DNA of 64,000 bases from Flavobacterium sp. CF108 (GCF_900129795.1 NZ_FQWW01000004.1:372001-436000), one strand, 5' to 3'. Counted from the stretch's first letter, positions 53,826 to 62,926 are shown. Translations and numbers: made by a program. Notes: a model not told the origin generated them from the sequence alone.

Positions 53826-54710
53826 ATGAAAATCACCAAACCAAGATTAGCTTTAATCTGCGGTATACTCTGCATTTCGATTTTTCCTATATTGGTTAAA
53901 TTACGTTTAACACCAGGATTAATTTCGGCTTTTTACCGAATGTTTTTTGCAGTCGTTTTACTTTTACCTTATGTTGTTTTAAGTAAAAACTTTAAGCTTC
54001 CGAGTTTGAAATTTGCACTTTTGGCAATGCTTTGCGGTGTTTTATTTTCTTCGGATGTTGCCGTTTGGAATATTGCCATTCAGGATTCCAGCGCAACTCA
54101 GGCATCTTTGCTAACAAATTTATCTCCGGTTTGGGTAGGAATTGGTTCGTTTCTATTTTTAAAATCAAAACCCGCGACAAACTTTTGGATTGGGACAATT
54201 GTCTCTTTATTCGGAATGGTGACTTTGGTTGGATTTGAGTTTTTTATTGATTTGAATTTCAATCAGGCTTTTCTGTTTGCTGTTTTATCCGGAATCTTAT
54301 ATTCGATCTATCTTTTGGTTAGCAAAAATGTACTTTCTCAAGTCGATGTTTTATCGTTTATGACCATTAGTTTATTGGCTTCAAGCGTTTATTTGGGAAT
54401 TCTTTGTTATTCATTAAACGAACCTTTTACAGGATTTTCAAATACAGGCTGGTTTGTACTGGTTCTTCAAGCCGTGATTTGCCAATTGTGTGCCTGGCTT
54501 TCGATTAGTTATGCCACGCAGCACATGCGTGCAACCAGAGTTTCATTGAGTTTATTGAGTCAGGCTGTAATTACCTCTATTTTAGCTTGGTTATTTTTAG
54601 AAGAAAAAATAACTTTACAAATGGTTTTCGGCGGAATCGTTTTACTTTTCGGAATCCGAATCACCTTTTATGATAAGACGATTTCTTTGAAGAGGTTGTT
54701 TTCTAAATAA
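53826..54710 (+). CDS. EamA/DMT family transporter
   Basis: The 294-aa protein is a drug/metabolite-type transporter with ten predicted helices in two EamA repeats (LALICGILCISIFPILV, SAFYRMFFAVVLLLPY, SLLTNLSPVWVGIGSFLF, LSLLSQAVITSILAWLFLEE). A GTG at 53757 would extend the frame into the repeat element and add 23 residues, so ATG 53826 is preferred. Substrate is unknown. Confidence 0.9.
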   Translation: MKITKPRLALICGILCISIFPILVKLRLTPGLISAFYRMFFAVVLLLPYVVLSKNFKLPSLKFALLAMLCGVLFSSDVAVWNIAIQDSSATQASLLTNLSPVWVGIGSFLFLKSKPATNFWIGTIVSLFGMVTLVGFEFFIDLNFNQAFLFAVLSGILYSIYLLVSKNVLSQVDVLSFMTISLLASSVYLGILCYSLNEPFTGFSNTGWFVLVLQAVICQLCAWLSISYATQHMRATRVSLSLLSQAVITSILAWLFLEEKITLQMVFGGIVLLFGIRITFYDKTISLKRLFSK

Positions 54711-54919
54711 TTGGCCCGCAGATTTTACGGATTAAACGGGTTTACACGGATTTATTTTTTAATTAACTTTTGAAAAGTTCTCTCACAGATTTAGCAGATC
54801 AAACAGATAAAAATCATTTTAATCTTATTAATCTGTGGCAGAAAAATTAGTGCAATTCGTGTAATTAGTGGCAAAAAACCTGAAACCTGAAACAAAAAAA
54901 ACCTGAAACAAAAAAACAT

Positions 54920-55630
54920 ATGTTACATAAAAGCAAAATACCAAACTTAAAAGTAATCGCATTTGATGCCGATGATACTTTATTTGTAAACGAACCTTAT
55001 TTTCAGGAAACAGAACACAAGTTTTGTGCTTTGATGGAAGATTATCTTTCGCATCAGGGCATTTCGCAAGAATTATTTAAAATTGAAATTGCAAATTTAC
55101 CTTTGTACGGTTACGGAATTAAAGGTTATATTCTTTCGATGATTGAAGCGGCGATGAACATTTCAAACAATACAATTCCGGTCGAAGTAATCGAAAAAAT
55201 AATTCAATACGGCAAAGAACTGCTAGAAAAACCAATCGAATTGCTGGACGGAATCGAAGAAACGCTGCAAGCTTTACACGGAAAATATAAATTAGTCGTT
55301 GCTACAAAAGGCGATTTAAAAGATCAGCATAGCAAACTGCATCGTTCTGGTTTGGGTCATTATTTTCACCATATCGAAGTAATGTCAGACAAACAGGAAA
55401 TTGATTACGAGAAACTGCTTGGCCGTTTAGATATTCAGGCACATGAATTTTTGATGATTGGAAATTCATTAAAATCTGATGTCCTGCCTGTTTTAAAAAT
55501 TGGCGGTTATGCCGTTCACATTCCGTTTCATACCACCTGGGAACACGAAAAAATAAACCATAAAGTTGAACACGAACATTTTAGTTCATTCGAAAAGATT
55601 ACAGAAGTAGTCCATAATTTAATAAAATGA
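54920..55630 (+). CDS. HAD-superfamily hydrolase
   Basis: The 236-aa protein has HAD motif I VIAFDADDTLF (Asp nucleophile about residue 16), motif II (VVATKGD), the helical cap about residues 30-95, a conserved Lys in HSKLHRSGL and motif III MIGNSLKSDV. Phosphatase activity is likely, but the substrate is unknown. The stop codon overlaps the next start (ATGA), so the pair is coupled. The 54711-54919 gap holds degenerate repeat words. Confidence 0.9.
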   Translation: MLHKSKIPNLKVIAFDADDTLFVNEPYFQETEHKFCALMEDYLSHQGISQELFKIEIANLPLYGYGIKGYILSMIEAAMNISNNTIPVEVIEKIIQYGKELLEKPIELLDGIEETLQALHGKYKLVVATKGDLKDQHSKLHRSGLGHYFHHIEVMSDKQEIDYEKLLGRLDIQAHEFLMIGNSLKSDVLPVLKIGGYAVHIPFHTTWEHEKINHKVEHEHFSSFEKITEVVHNLIK

Positions 55631-56259
55631 AAACACTTTTAGACTTAGAAAACTGGAACAGAAAAGAGCATTTCGCACATTTTAAACAAATGGAAGAACC
55701 ATTTTTTGGTGCAACTGTCGAAATTGACTGTACAAAAGCTTATGAAACTGCCAAAGAACTTAAGGTTTCCTTTTTCATTTTCTACTTACATAAAACGCTT
55801 GTTGCAGTAAACACAATCGAAAATTTCAGGTACAGAATTGCCAATGACAAAATATATATTAATGACCGTATCGATGTTTCGGCAACAATTGGCCGTGAAG
55901 ACGGCACTTTCGGATTTTCATTAATTGAATACAACCCTGATTTTAAAATTTTCGAAAAAAATGCCCTTGCAGAAATTGATCGCATTCAAAACACAACCGG
56001 ACTTTTCACCAGATCTTTTGATGACGATAATGTCATTCATTTTTCGGCAATTCCTTGGTTAAATTTCACATCGCTTTCGCACGCCCGAAGTTTTAGTTTT
56101 CCAGACAGCTGCCCTAAAGTTTCTTTTGGAAAAATGATAACCTCTGAGACAGGAAAACGCACTATTGCAATGTCTGTTCATGTACATCACGGCTTAATGG
56201 ACGGCTTACATGTGGGTCAATTTGTAGATTTGCTTCAAGATCAGATGAATAAAAAATAA
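55627..56259 (+). CDS. Chloramphenicol acetyltransferase-like protein
   Basis: The 210-aa protein matches the CatA-type fold: MKTLLDLENWNRKEHFAHFK, the trimer region FFIFYLHKTLVAVN, FSAIPWLNFTSLSHAR, and the catalytic His motif VHVHHGLMDGLHVGQF (HHxxxDG about residue 184). True CAT and xenobiotic or sugar acetyltransferases share this. Resistance cannot be predicted from sequence alone. It overlaps the HAD gene by 4 bp. Confidence 0.88.
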   Translation: MKTLLDLENWNRKEHFAHFKQMEEPFFGATVEIDCTKAYETAKELKVSFFIFYLHKTLVAVNTIENFRYRIANDKIYINDRIDVSATIGREDGTFGFSLIEYNPDFKIFEKNALAEIDRIQNTTGLFTRSFDDDNVIHFSAIPWLNFTSLSHARSFSFPDSCPKVSFGKMITSETGKRTIAMSVHVHHGLMDGLHVGQFVDLLQDQMNKK

Positions 56260-56367
56260 TCCTAATCTTACTTTTTGTCTTATTTTAATACTATAAAACC
56301 TTTTACTGGAATAGTCAAGCAGTATTAAATTCGTTGGTTTGGGGAAAATTTTAAAACTCAAATTACA

Positions 56368-57498
56368 ATGAAAAAATCTGTAATTATTCTGGCATTTGCT
56401 TTAGGCTTAACAGGCGTTAATGCACAAACAGAAACCAATAGTGCAAAAAACTTTAATCAATGGTCTATTGAATTTGGAGCAGGTTTCAACAAGCCTCAAA
56501 AACCATTTTCTGACGGCTATTTTACAAGTACACCAAGTCCATGGGTTGGTGATCTTGGGGTACGTTACATGTTTAACAATAAATTCGGTTTGAAAGCTGA
56601 TTTTGGTTATAACAGTTTTACTGGTAAAAACAATTCTTTAGATTTTGATTCAAAATACTACAGAGTAGATTTACAAGCTGTTGCGAACTTAGGGCGTATC
56701 ATGAATTTTGAAACATGGACTAATACTATTGGATTATTAGGACATGCTGGTTTTGGTTACTCTCAATTAAGAAGCGACAATTTTAGAGGGGCAGACGAAA
56801 TGGGTAACTTTATTGCTGGTGTAACTGGTCAAATAAAATTATCAAACAGACTTGCTTTAACTGGAGATTTCTCTTCAATTTTTAATGCATCTCAAGACAG
56901 ATCTTTTGACGGAGCTGCACTTCCTGGAAACAGAGGTTTCTCTGGATTAATTTTCAATGGTACAGTTGGATTAAATGTTTATTTAGGTAAAAATACTAAA
57001 CATGCTGACTGGACTGTAGTTTCTGAAAATGTTGATCTTTCAGCGTATGACAACAAAATTGCTGATCTTGAAAACAGAATCAAAAACATGCCAGAAAAAC
57101 AAGTTATCGTAGAGAAACCGGTAACAAACAATGTGGCAAATGACAGAGATGTTGTTAAAGACTTGATTAATGACAAGTATTACAGTGTATACTTTGATTT
57201 CAACAAAGCAACTCCTATCGAAAATTCAACTGCTGCAATTGATGTTGTATTATCTTATTTAAGAAAAAATCCTTCTGCATCTCTTGATATTATTGGATAT
57301 GCTGACCAGGTAGGAAAAGCAGATTATAATGAGAAGTTATCAAATGCAAGAGCAGAAAATGTGAAAAAGATTTTAACTCAAGCTGGAATTGCATCTTCAA
57401 GATTAAATGTTGTTGCTGCAGGATCTGACACTTCAATCCAAAAAGATTCAGATGAAGCTAGAAGATTAGCTAGAAGAGTTACTTTTAAAGTAAAATAA
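56368..57498 (+). CDS. OmpA-family outer membrane porin
   Basis: The 376-aa protein has a signal peptide (VIILAFALGLTGVNAQ), an N-terminal eight-strand-type beta-barrel (about 25-215), a linker with coiled coil (LENRIKNMPEKQ), and a C-terminal OmpA peptidoglycan-binding domain (YYSVYFDFNKATPIENS, LDIIGYADQVGKADYN, SNARAENVKKIL, RRVTFKVK). It is an abundant OmpA-like outer membrane protein. A terminator follows. Confidence 0.95.
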   Translation: MKKSVIILAFALGLTGVNAQTETNSAKNFNQWSIEFGAGFNKPQKPFSDGYFTSTPSPWVGDLGVRYMFNNKFGLKADFGYNSFTGKNNSLDFDSKYYRVDLQAVANLGRIMNFETWTNTIGLLGHAGFGYSQLRSDNFRGADEMGNFIAGVTGQIKLSNRLALTGDFSSIFNASQDRSFDGAALPGNRGFSGLIFNGTVGLNVYLGKNTKHADWTVVSENVDLSAYDNKIADLENRIKNMPEKQVIVEKPVTNNVANDRDVVKDLINDKYYSVYFDFNKATPIENSTAAIDVVLSYLRKNPSASLDIIGYADQVGKADYNEKLSNARAENVKKILTQAGIASSRLNVVAAGSDTSIQKDSDEARRLARRVTFKVK

Positions 57499-57521
57499 TT
57501 CTTTTAAAAAGTAATTAATTC

Positions 57522-57553
57522 AAAAGCCCGAAAGATTTCTTTCGGGCTTTTTT
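57522..57553 (+). terminator. Terminator of the OmpA gene
   Basis: A stem AAAAGCCCGAAAG / CTTTCGGGCTTTT with ATTT in the loop, followed by T-run. Confidence 0.88.
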
Positions 57554-57651
57554 GTGTTTTATTGTTTGAAAAAAAGCCTCCTCTTTCTATGCCCAAATTA
57601 TAATCACAATTATTTCATTAAATTTGGAATAATATTTGCCCGTAAAAACCC

Positions 57652-59109
57652 ATGAAAAAACTTGTACTTTTTTTGCTTTTACTTTCTAAATCAGTATTGT
57701 TAAGCCAGACAGTATTGAATTCATTTCCGTTAAACTTAAAAAATCCTTTAGAAGATGGTCAAATTTTAAATGTTGAAGATGTAAAAAACCATAACATTTA
57801 TGTCTTTGCTGCAGATAATAAAAAGGTCAGTATTTTAAAATATAACAAATCACTTTTTCTCACCAATCAATTTACTGATTCTATAAAAAATGTAGAAAAC
57901 AGATCGTTAATTGGCTGTAGCATTAATGAAGATGGTAATCCGCTGCTGTATTGGAATTCTTTGGATTCAAAAAATATCAGGATCGTTAAATATTTTTTGG
58001 AGACAAAAACTTCGCGATCTTTAAATTTTGATTTTCCGGAAAGCAATGAATATATTATAACAAGTTTTCAAAAAAACAATAATTTTTACGTTCTCGCCAA
58101 AGAAAAAAGCCAGCAGCATCTTCTGCTTTATGAATTTAAAAATGGAAACTGTGAAATAAAAATGTTCGATTTTTCAGGTTTTAAATTTCAAACCGAAAAA
58201 GGACAAAATTTAACTTTTAACTCCCTTATTCGATATTATCCCATTCAAAAAATGGAGTTAAATGATTTTAATCCTCTTGATAAAGCTTCAAACATAAACA
58301 AAATGTATGTCCTCGACGATCATATTATTTTGACATTTGACTATAGTTTTCAAAAAACACAGGTTTTTGATCTTAACATAAAAACACTGGAAATTACTGA
58401 GAAAAATTTTAATCAGCCTGTTTCTCTTAAAACCTCTAAAACTTCCAATTCATTTTATAATCAAAACAAACTCTATCAAATTAAGGCTAACAGCGAAGAG
58501 TTTTTATTTGATATAAAAGATTTCGAGTCAGGAAAAGTGCTTAAAAACATTTCGGTATCAAAAAATGATACTATACGTTTTAAAAATTCCCCTTTATTTC
58601 TTCAAACAAATAATAACAAACCTCAGGAATTAAAAACTACAGCTAAATTTCTGAAACAATTATCTGACTTAAGTGTTGGAGTTTCTGTTTTAGAAAATAG
58701 AAAAAACAGCTATCTGACATTTGGAGGTTATGTAGAATACATTGTTTCTAATTTCGAATACGGACAAAATGATTTTTATGATGCCGGAAACTCCTATTAT
58801 TCACAAAACAAAATGGTTTTCTTTGATGCAGTAATGAACGAAAACAATGATTTTTCGACTACCGTAAAATCAGAACCTTTGGCAATTGACAACATTTTCT
58901 ATTATTTAGGCACAAATAAAAATGTATTACTTCAAAACATTATAAAACTAAAAGACTACTCTATTTTGAGCTATTATGATGACACTCAAAAGCAATTTAT
59001 AATTCGTAAATTCACAGATGGTTTTATTAGAGAAGACAATGGAAACCCTATTATGAATAAGTCTGTATTTTCGAAACCGGCATCTTTTGGGCAAATTAAA
59101 ACCCATTAA
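57652..59109 (+). CDS. Hypothetical secreted protein
   Basis: The 485-aa protein has a signal peptide (LVLFLLLLSKSVLLSQ). The rest is beta-rich with many Asn and Lys, and no recognised domain. A propeller-type fold is possible (repeated short strands, WNSLDSKNIRIVKYFLE, LDDHIILTFDYSF). It has no T9SS sorting domain. The gene is followed closely by ferritin but has a separate promoter between. Confidence 0.75.
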   Translation: MKKLVLFLLLLSKSVLLSQTVLNSFPLNLKNPLEDGQILNVEDVKNHNIYVFAADNKKVSILKYNKSLFLTNQFTDSIKNVENRSLIGCSINEDGNPLLYWNSLDSKNIRIVKYFLETKTSRSLNFDFPESNEYIITSFQKNNNFYVLAKEKSQQHLLLYEFKNGNCEIKMFDFSGFKFQTEKGQNLTFNSLIRYYPIQKMELNDFNPLDKASNINKMYVLDDHIILTFDYSFQKTQVFDLNIKTLEITEKNFNQPVSLKTSKTSNSFYNQNKLYQIKANSEEFLFDIKDFESGKVLKNISVSKNDTIRFKNSPLFLQTNNNKPQELKTTAKFLKQLSDLSVGVSVLENRKNSYLTFGGYVEYIVSNFEYGQNDFYDAGNSYYSQNKMVFFDAVMNENNDFSTTVKSEPLAIDNIFYYLGTNKNVLLQNIIKLKDYSILSYYDDTQKQFIIRKFTDGFIREDNGNPIMNKSVFSKPASFGQIKTH

Positions 59110-59170
59110 ATTTATTGAGAATTGATCCAAATGTTTCAATGTTTTATGGGTTTCAAAAAACGGTTTGGAA

Positions 59171-59178
59171 TATTTTTG
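59171..59178 (+). promoter_or_regulatory. -7 element of ferritin (TATTTTTG)
   Basis: TATTTTTG matches TAnnTTTG, 25 bp before the ATG at 59204. Confidence 0.5.
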
Positions 59179-59203
59179 TTAATTTTACAAAAAAGACATC
59201 ATT

Positions 59204-59722
59204 ATGCTATCAAAAAATATTGAAACAGCTTTAAATAAGCAGATCCGCATAGAAGCAGAATCTTCGCAAACTTATCTTTCTATGGCTTGTTGGGCTGAAG
59301 TACACGGATTAGAGGGAATCGCTCAATTTATGTACACACAATCAGATGAAGAGCGCGCACATATGCTTAAATTAATAAAATATGTGAACGAACGCGGAGG
59401 ACACGCTCATATTACAGACCTAAAAGCACCAAAAACATCTTATTCTACATTTAAGGAAATGTTTGAGGAACTTTATAATCATGAACTTTTTGTTTCGCAA
59501 TCTATCAACGAATTAGTGCATATTACTTTTGAAGAAAAAGATTATGCAACACATAATTTCTTACAATGGTACGTTTCTGAACAAATCGAAGAAGAAGCAA
59601 CAGCTAAATCTATCTTAGATAAAATCAACTTAATTGGAGACGACAAAGGTGGACTTTACTTGTTCGACCGTGATATTCAGCAGTTAACAGTTACAAGTTC
59701 GATTGCTATTAATCCAAAATAA
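59204..59722 (+). CDS. ftnA: Ferritin
   Basis: The 172-aa protein is a bacterial non-haem ferritin. It has the ferroxidase ligands in NKQIRIEAESSQTYLSMACW (Glu about 17) and SDEERAHMLKL (Glu and His about 50-53), plus WYVSEQIEEEA. It stores iron and limits Fenton chemistry. It is of usual length and has its own promoter. Confidence 0.95.
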   Translation: MLSKNIETALNKQIRIEAESSQTYLSMACWAEVHGLEGIAQFMYTQSDEERAHMLKLIKYVNERGGHAHITDLKAPKTSYSTFKEMFEELYNHELFVSQSINELVHITFEEKDYATHNFLQWYVSEQIEEEATAKSILDKINLIGDDKGGLYLFDRDIQQLTVTSSIAINPK

Positions 59723-59768
59723 AAAAGTTAAAGTTTATTTAGAATATTTAAAAATAACTTTTTTCGTT

Positions 59769-59776
59769 TATATTTG
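59769..59776 (+). promoter_or_regulatory. -7 element of the Lys/Cys mini-protein gene (TATATTTG)
   Basis: TATATTTG matches TAnnTTTG, 28 bp before the GTG at 59805. Confidence 0.5.
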
Positions 59777-59804
59777 CCTCTGTTTTTAATAATACAGAGG
59801 AAAA

Positions 59805-59990
59805 GTGGGCAAGAAAGAAAAAGACAAGGACAAGAAAAAGGATAAAAAGAAAAAAAAGAACGCTGTTATCCTTGATAGAATTAAGAAGATTGAAAACTGT
59901 AAATCTTCTTGTTGTGAGAAATATAAGAAAAGTGAAAACAAACGCTGCTCACGCTGTCCCATGTTTGATTTATTCAAAAAAACTGCTTAA
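59805..59990 (+). CDS. Lysine-rich mini-protein with Cys pairs, GTG start
   Basis: The 61-aa product starts at GTG, preceded by ACAGAGG, a rare Shine-Dalgarno-like site here. The first 20 residues are almost all Lys, Asp and Glu (MGKKEKDKDKKKDKKKKK). The C-terminus has CKSSCCEKYKK and CSRCPMF, a possible metal-binding arrangement. A terminator follows, and its own -7 element precedes it. The function is unknown; I believe similar short proteins occur in flavobacteria. Confidence 0.7.
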   Translation: MGKKEKDKDKKKDKKKKKNAVILDRIKKIENCKSSCCEKYKKSENKRCSRCPMFDLFKKTA

Positions 59991-60000
59991 CGAAATATAG

Positions 60001-60030
60001 AAAACCCACCAAGAAATCTGGTGGGTTTTT
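60001..60030 (+). terminator. Terminator after the mini-protein
   Basis: A stem AAAACCCACC / GGTGGGTTTT around AAGAAATCT with a T-run. Confidence 0.88.
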
Positions 60031-60080
60031 AATTTTAATTATATTCGTCTTCTGATTTTAAAAGAGTCTTCTATTCCATT

Positions 60081-60773
60081 ATGAAAAACCAAATCCTTAT
60101 ACCAAAATCAAGTCTTGATTTTTTATATCAGCTCAAACAAAACAATAACAAACCTTGGTTTGAAGAGAATAAACCAAAATATTTAATCGAATTAAATCAC
60201 ATTGAAACCTTTGCAGAAGCACTTCTTCAGGAACTTTCTAAAACAGATGTTTTAGAAACACATTCCGGAAAAAGAAGCGTTTATAGAATTTATCGTGACA
60301 TTCGGTTTTCTAAAGATAAAACTCCGTTTAAAACCTTTTGGGGCGGCAGTTATACCCGTGCAACAAGCGCAAGACGCGGCGGTTACTATTTTCATATAGA
60401 AAAAGGAAACACGTTTTTTGCCGGTGGTTTCTGGGGACCAAACGCAGCTGATTTAAAACGCATAAGAAGCGAGTTTGCTCACGATCCTGAATCGTTTAAA
60501 AAAATATTGGATTCAAAATCTTTTAAAAGCACTTTTGGAGTTCTACAAGGCGAACAGCTTAAAACAGCTCCAAAAGGTTTTGACAAAGATCATGAAGCCA
60601 TAGATTTACTTCGTTTCAAACAATATTTAATCATCAAACGATTTACAGATGAGGAAGTTTTGAGTCCGCAGTTTTTAGAACAAGCTTTAGAAACTTTCAA
60701 AAACATGAGGCCTTTTTTTGATTATATGAGCGAAGTGCTTTCGACTGATATAAATGGTGCTTCTGTTTTATAG
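60081..60773 (+). CDS. DUF2461 domain-containing protein
   Basis: The 230-aa protein matches DUF2461 (TIGR02453): NNKPWFEENKPKYL, VYRIYRDIRFSKDKTPFKT, YYFHIEKGNTFFAGGFW, and the C-terminal FTDEEVLSPQFLEQA. Function is unknown. It is monocistronic. Confidence 0.92.
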   Translation: MKNQILIPKSSLDFLYQLKQNNNKPWFEENKPKYLIELNHIETFAEALLQELSKTDVLETHSGKRSVYRIYRDIRFSKDKTPFKTFWGGSYTRATSARRGGYYFHIEKGNTFFAGGFWGPNAADLKRIRSEFAHDPESFKKILDSKSFKSTFGVLQGEQLKTAPKGFDKDHEAIDLLRFKQYLIIKRFTDEEVLSPQFLEQALETFKNMRPFFDYMSEVLSTDINGASVL

Positions 60774-60801
60774 ACTGTAATTATATTTTATCGCAAAAGT
60801 T

Positions 60802-60833
60802 AAACCCGACAGGTTTTAAAAACCTGTCGGGTT
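60802..60833. repeat. Perfect palindrome AAACCCGACAGG family
   Basis: A perfect hairpin (AAACCCGACAGGTTTT and its complement) between convergent DUF2461 and ssb genes. It has the layout of 38290-38322 with compensatory swaps. A partial copy follows (AACCTATCGGGTTT at 60858). Confidence 0.8.
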
Positions 60834-60894
60834 TGTTGTACAGACAAGTTAGGAATAAACCTATCGGGTTTCGAGGCGTTTAATGAGAGATTAT

Positions 60895-61224
60895 TTATTT
60901 CAGCAGCAAAATCTCGTTTACAACAACTTCGGTAACATATCTCTTTTCTCCATTTTTGTCATCGTAACTTCTGTGTGTTAATTTCCCGTCGACTGCGACT
61001 TCTTTTCCTTTCACTACAAATCTCTCAATGATTTCGGCTGTTTTCCCCCAGGCAGTAACTCGGTGCCATTCGGTTTGTTCTACTTTTTCGCCTTTATCAT
61101 TTTTATAAGTTTCGTTTGTTGCGATACTCAAATGAGCCAGTTTTCTTCCGTTTTCTAATGTTCTAATTTCAGGATCCTGTCCTACGTTACCAATAAGTTG
61201 TACTCTGTTTTTCATTGCATTCAT
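60895..61224 (-). CDS. ssb: Single-stranded DNA-binding protein, short form
   Basis: The 109-aa protein is a complete OB-fold SSB (NRVQLIGNVGQDPEIR, HLSIATNE, EWHRVTAWGKTAEII, KEVAVDGKLTHRSYDDKNG). It ends at ILLLK and lacks the disordered tail and acidic DDIPF-type tip that recruits partner proteins. It may be a secondary SSB. The ATG at 61224 or 61215 could start it. It diverges from the GNAT-nitrilase gene. Confidence 0.9.
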   Translation of the reverse strand: MNAMKNRVQLIGNVGQDPEIRTLENGRKLAHLSIATNETYKNDKGEKVEQTEWHRVTAWGKTAEIIERFVVKGKEVAVDGKLTHRSYDDKNGEKRYVTEVVVNEILLLK

Positions 61225-61350
61225 GGCATATACTATTTAAATGTTCCTATAAAAATTCGCTGATTAATTTCAACGAGGCAAAGGTGCGGTCGTTCTCCTA
61301 AATTATTCGGTTGCAAACTATTTACTTTCGGTTGTAATTATTTGTAAGCG

Positions 61351-61382
61351 TTTGTAAATGGAAATTATTTTTGCTATATTTG
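61351..61382 (+). promoter_or_regulatory. Full promoter of the GNAT-nitrilase gene (TTTG-N20-TATATTTG)
   Basis: TTTG at 61351-61354 lies exactly 20 bp before TATATTTG (61375-61382), a consensus sigma-ABfr promoter. An in-frame ATG (61358) falls inside it, so translation should start at ATG 61400. Confidence 0.75.
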
Positions 61383-61399
61383 AGATAAATCGTACATAT

Positions 61400-62923
61400 A
61401 TGCAGACAGAAATTAAAAAAGTAGAGTTACGAAACCTTGCATTTGAAGATTACAAACAATTGAAAAATTCAATGGTAGAATCGTATCCTGAAATGGCCAA
61501 TAATTATTGGAGATCAAACGATATAAAAAAATTACTCAAAATATTTCCCGAAGGACAATTAGTAATTTTAGTCGACGGTGTCGTTGTAGGCTCGGCATTA
61601 TCGCTTATTGTCGATGAAACACTTGTTGATAAAAGACACAATTACAGACAAATTGTTGGCGACTATACTTTCTCGACTCATAATCCTGACGGTGAAATTT
61701 TATACGGAATTGATGTTTTCATTCATCCTAACTATCGCGGCTTGCGTTTGGGCCGACGTCTTTATGATGCCAGAAAAGAACTTTGCGAACAATTAAACTT
61801 AAAAGCGATTGTTTTTGCAGGTAGAATTCCAAATTACAATCAACATTCTGGCAAGTTAACGCCAAGAAATTACATTGAAAAAGTAAAAGATAAAGAACTT
61901 CATGATCCCGTGCTTTCTTTTCAGTTAAGCAATGATTTTCACGTTCTGCGCATCATCAAAAATTATTTGGAAGGTGACGAAGAATCAAAAGAATTTGCAG
62001 TTCTTCTGGAATGGAATAATGTTTATTATGATGAAAGCCCAAAATTGATTAATTCTGGAAAAAGTATTATTCGATTGGGATTAATTCAATGGCAGATGCG
62101 TCAGCTCAATAATGTTGAAGCGCTTTTTGAACAGGCCGAATTTTTCATTGATGTTGTTTCTGGTTACGGAAGTGATTTTGCATTATTCCCTGAACTTTTC
62201 ACAGCGCCTTTAATGGCCGATTTCAATCATTTATCTGAAGCCGAAGCAATTCGGGAATTAGCCAGACATTCAGATCCAATTAGAAGGCGTTTTCAGGAAT
62301 TTGCCATTTCGTACAACATCAATATTATAACCGGAAGTATGCCGCACCTGGAAAATGGTGTTTTGTATAATGTTGGTTTTTTATGCAAAAGAGACGGAAC
62401 TTCTGAGATGTATTATAAAATCCACATCACACCAAATGAAGTGCATCATTGGGGGATGAAAGGCGGATCTGAATTTAAAACTTACGATACGGATTGCGGT
62501 AAAATTGGAATTTTGATTTGCTATGATGTCGAATTTCCGGAACTTTCAAGATTATTGGCAGATGAAGGAATGAATATTCTGTTTGTTCCGTTTTTAACCG
62601 ATACGCAAAATGCGTATACACGAGTAAAACATTGTTCGCAGGCACGTGCGATTGAAAATGAGTGTTATGTTGCCATTGCCGGCTGTGTTGGAAATCTTCC
62701 GAAGGTAAATAATATGGATATTCAATATGCACAAGCTTCGGTTTTTACGCCTTCTGATTTTGCTTTTCCAAGTAATGGAATCAAAGCAGAAGCAACTCCA
62801 AATACCGAAATGACGCTGATTGTTGATGTCGATTTAGACTTACTGAAAGATCTACATGAACACGGAAGTGTGCGAATTTTAAAGGATAGAAGAACCGATT
62901 TATATCAAGTTAAAAAAACGTAA
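61400..62923 (+). CDS. GNAT acetyltransferase / carbon-nitrogen hydrolase fusion
   Basis: The 507-aa protein joins a GNAT domain (about 1-195; acetyl-CoA loop RGLRLGRRLYDAR) to a nitrilase-superfamily amidase (about 220-500). The catalytic triad is visible: Glu in FPELF (about 262), Lys in YYKIHITPNE (about 340), and Cys in LICYDVEFPE (about 374). A long start at 61358 lies inside the promoter and is rejected. The substrate is unknown; these fusions are widespread. The Zn-ribbon gene follows after 3 bp. Confidence 0.93.
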   Translation: MQTEIKKVELRNLAFEDYKQLKNSMVESYPEMANNYWRSNDIKKLLKIFPEGQLVILVDGVVVGSALSLIVDETLVDKRHNYRQIVGDYTFSTHNPDGEILYGIDVFIHPNYRGLRLGRRLYDARKELCEQLNLKAIVFAGRIPNYNQHSGKLTPRNYIEKVKDKELHDPVLSFQLSNDFHVLRIIKNYLEGDEESKEFAVLLEWNNVYYDESPKLINSGKSIIRLGLIQWQMRQLNNVEALFEQAEFFIDVVSGYGSDFALFPELFTAPLMADFNHLSEAEAIRELARHSDPIRRRFQEFAISYNINIITGSMPHLENGVLYNVGFLCKRDGTSEMYYKIHITPNEVHHWGMKGGSEFKTYDTDCGKIGILICYDVEFPELSRLLADEGMNILFVPFLTDTQNAYTRVKHCSQARAIENECYVAIAGCVGNLPKVNNMDIQYAQASVFTPSDFAFPSNGIKAEATPNTEMTLIVDVDLDLLKDLHEHGSVRILKDRRTDLYQVKKT

Positions 62924-62926
62924 TAG

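Noticed and set aside
53757..54710. Longer EamA transporter starting at GTG 53757
   Set aside because: The extension lies in the GTGCCTAACGGCAC repeat and is not membrane-like.
55627..56259. Chloramphenicol resistance gene
   Set aside because: The active-site motif fits the CAT fold, but many chromosomal relatives acetylate other substrates, so resistance is not claimed.
59786..59977. Minus-strand hydrophobic frame opposite the mini-protein
   Set aside because: It is the antisense of a Lys-rich coding region (AAG/AAA gives CTT/TTT), so Phe/Leu/Ser runs are expected by composition.
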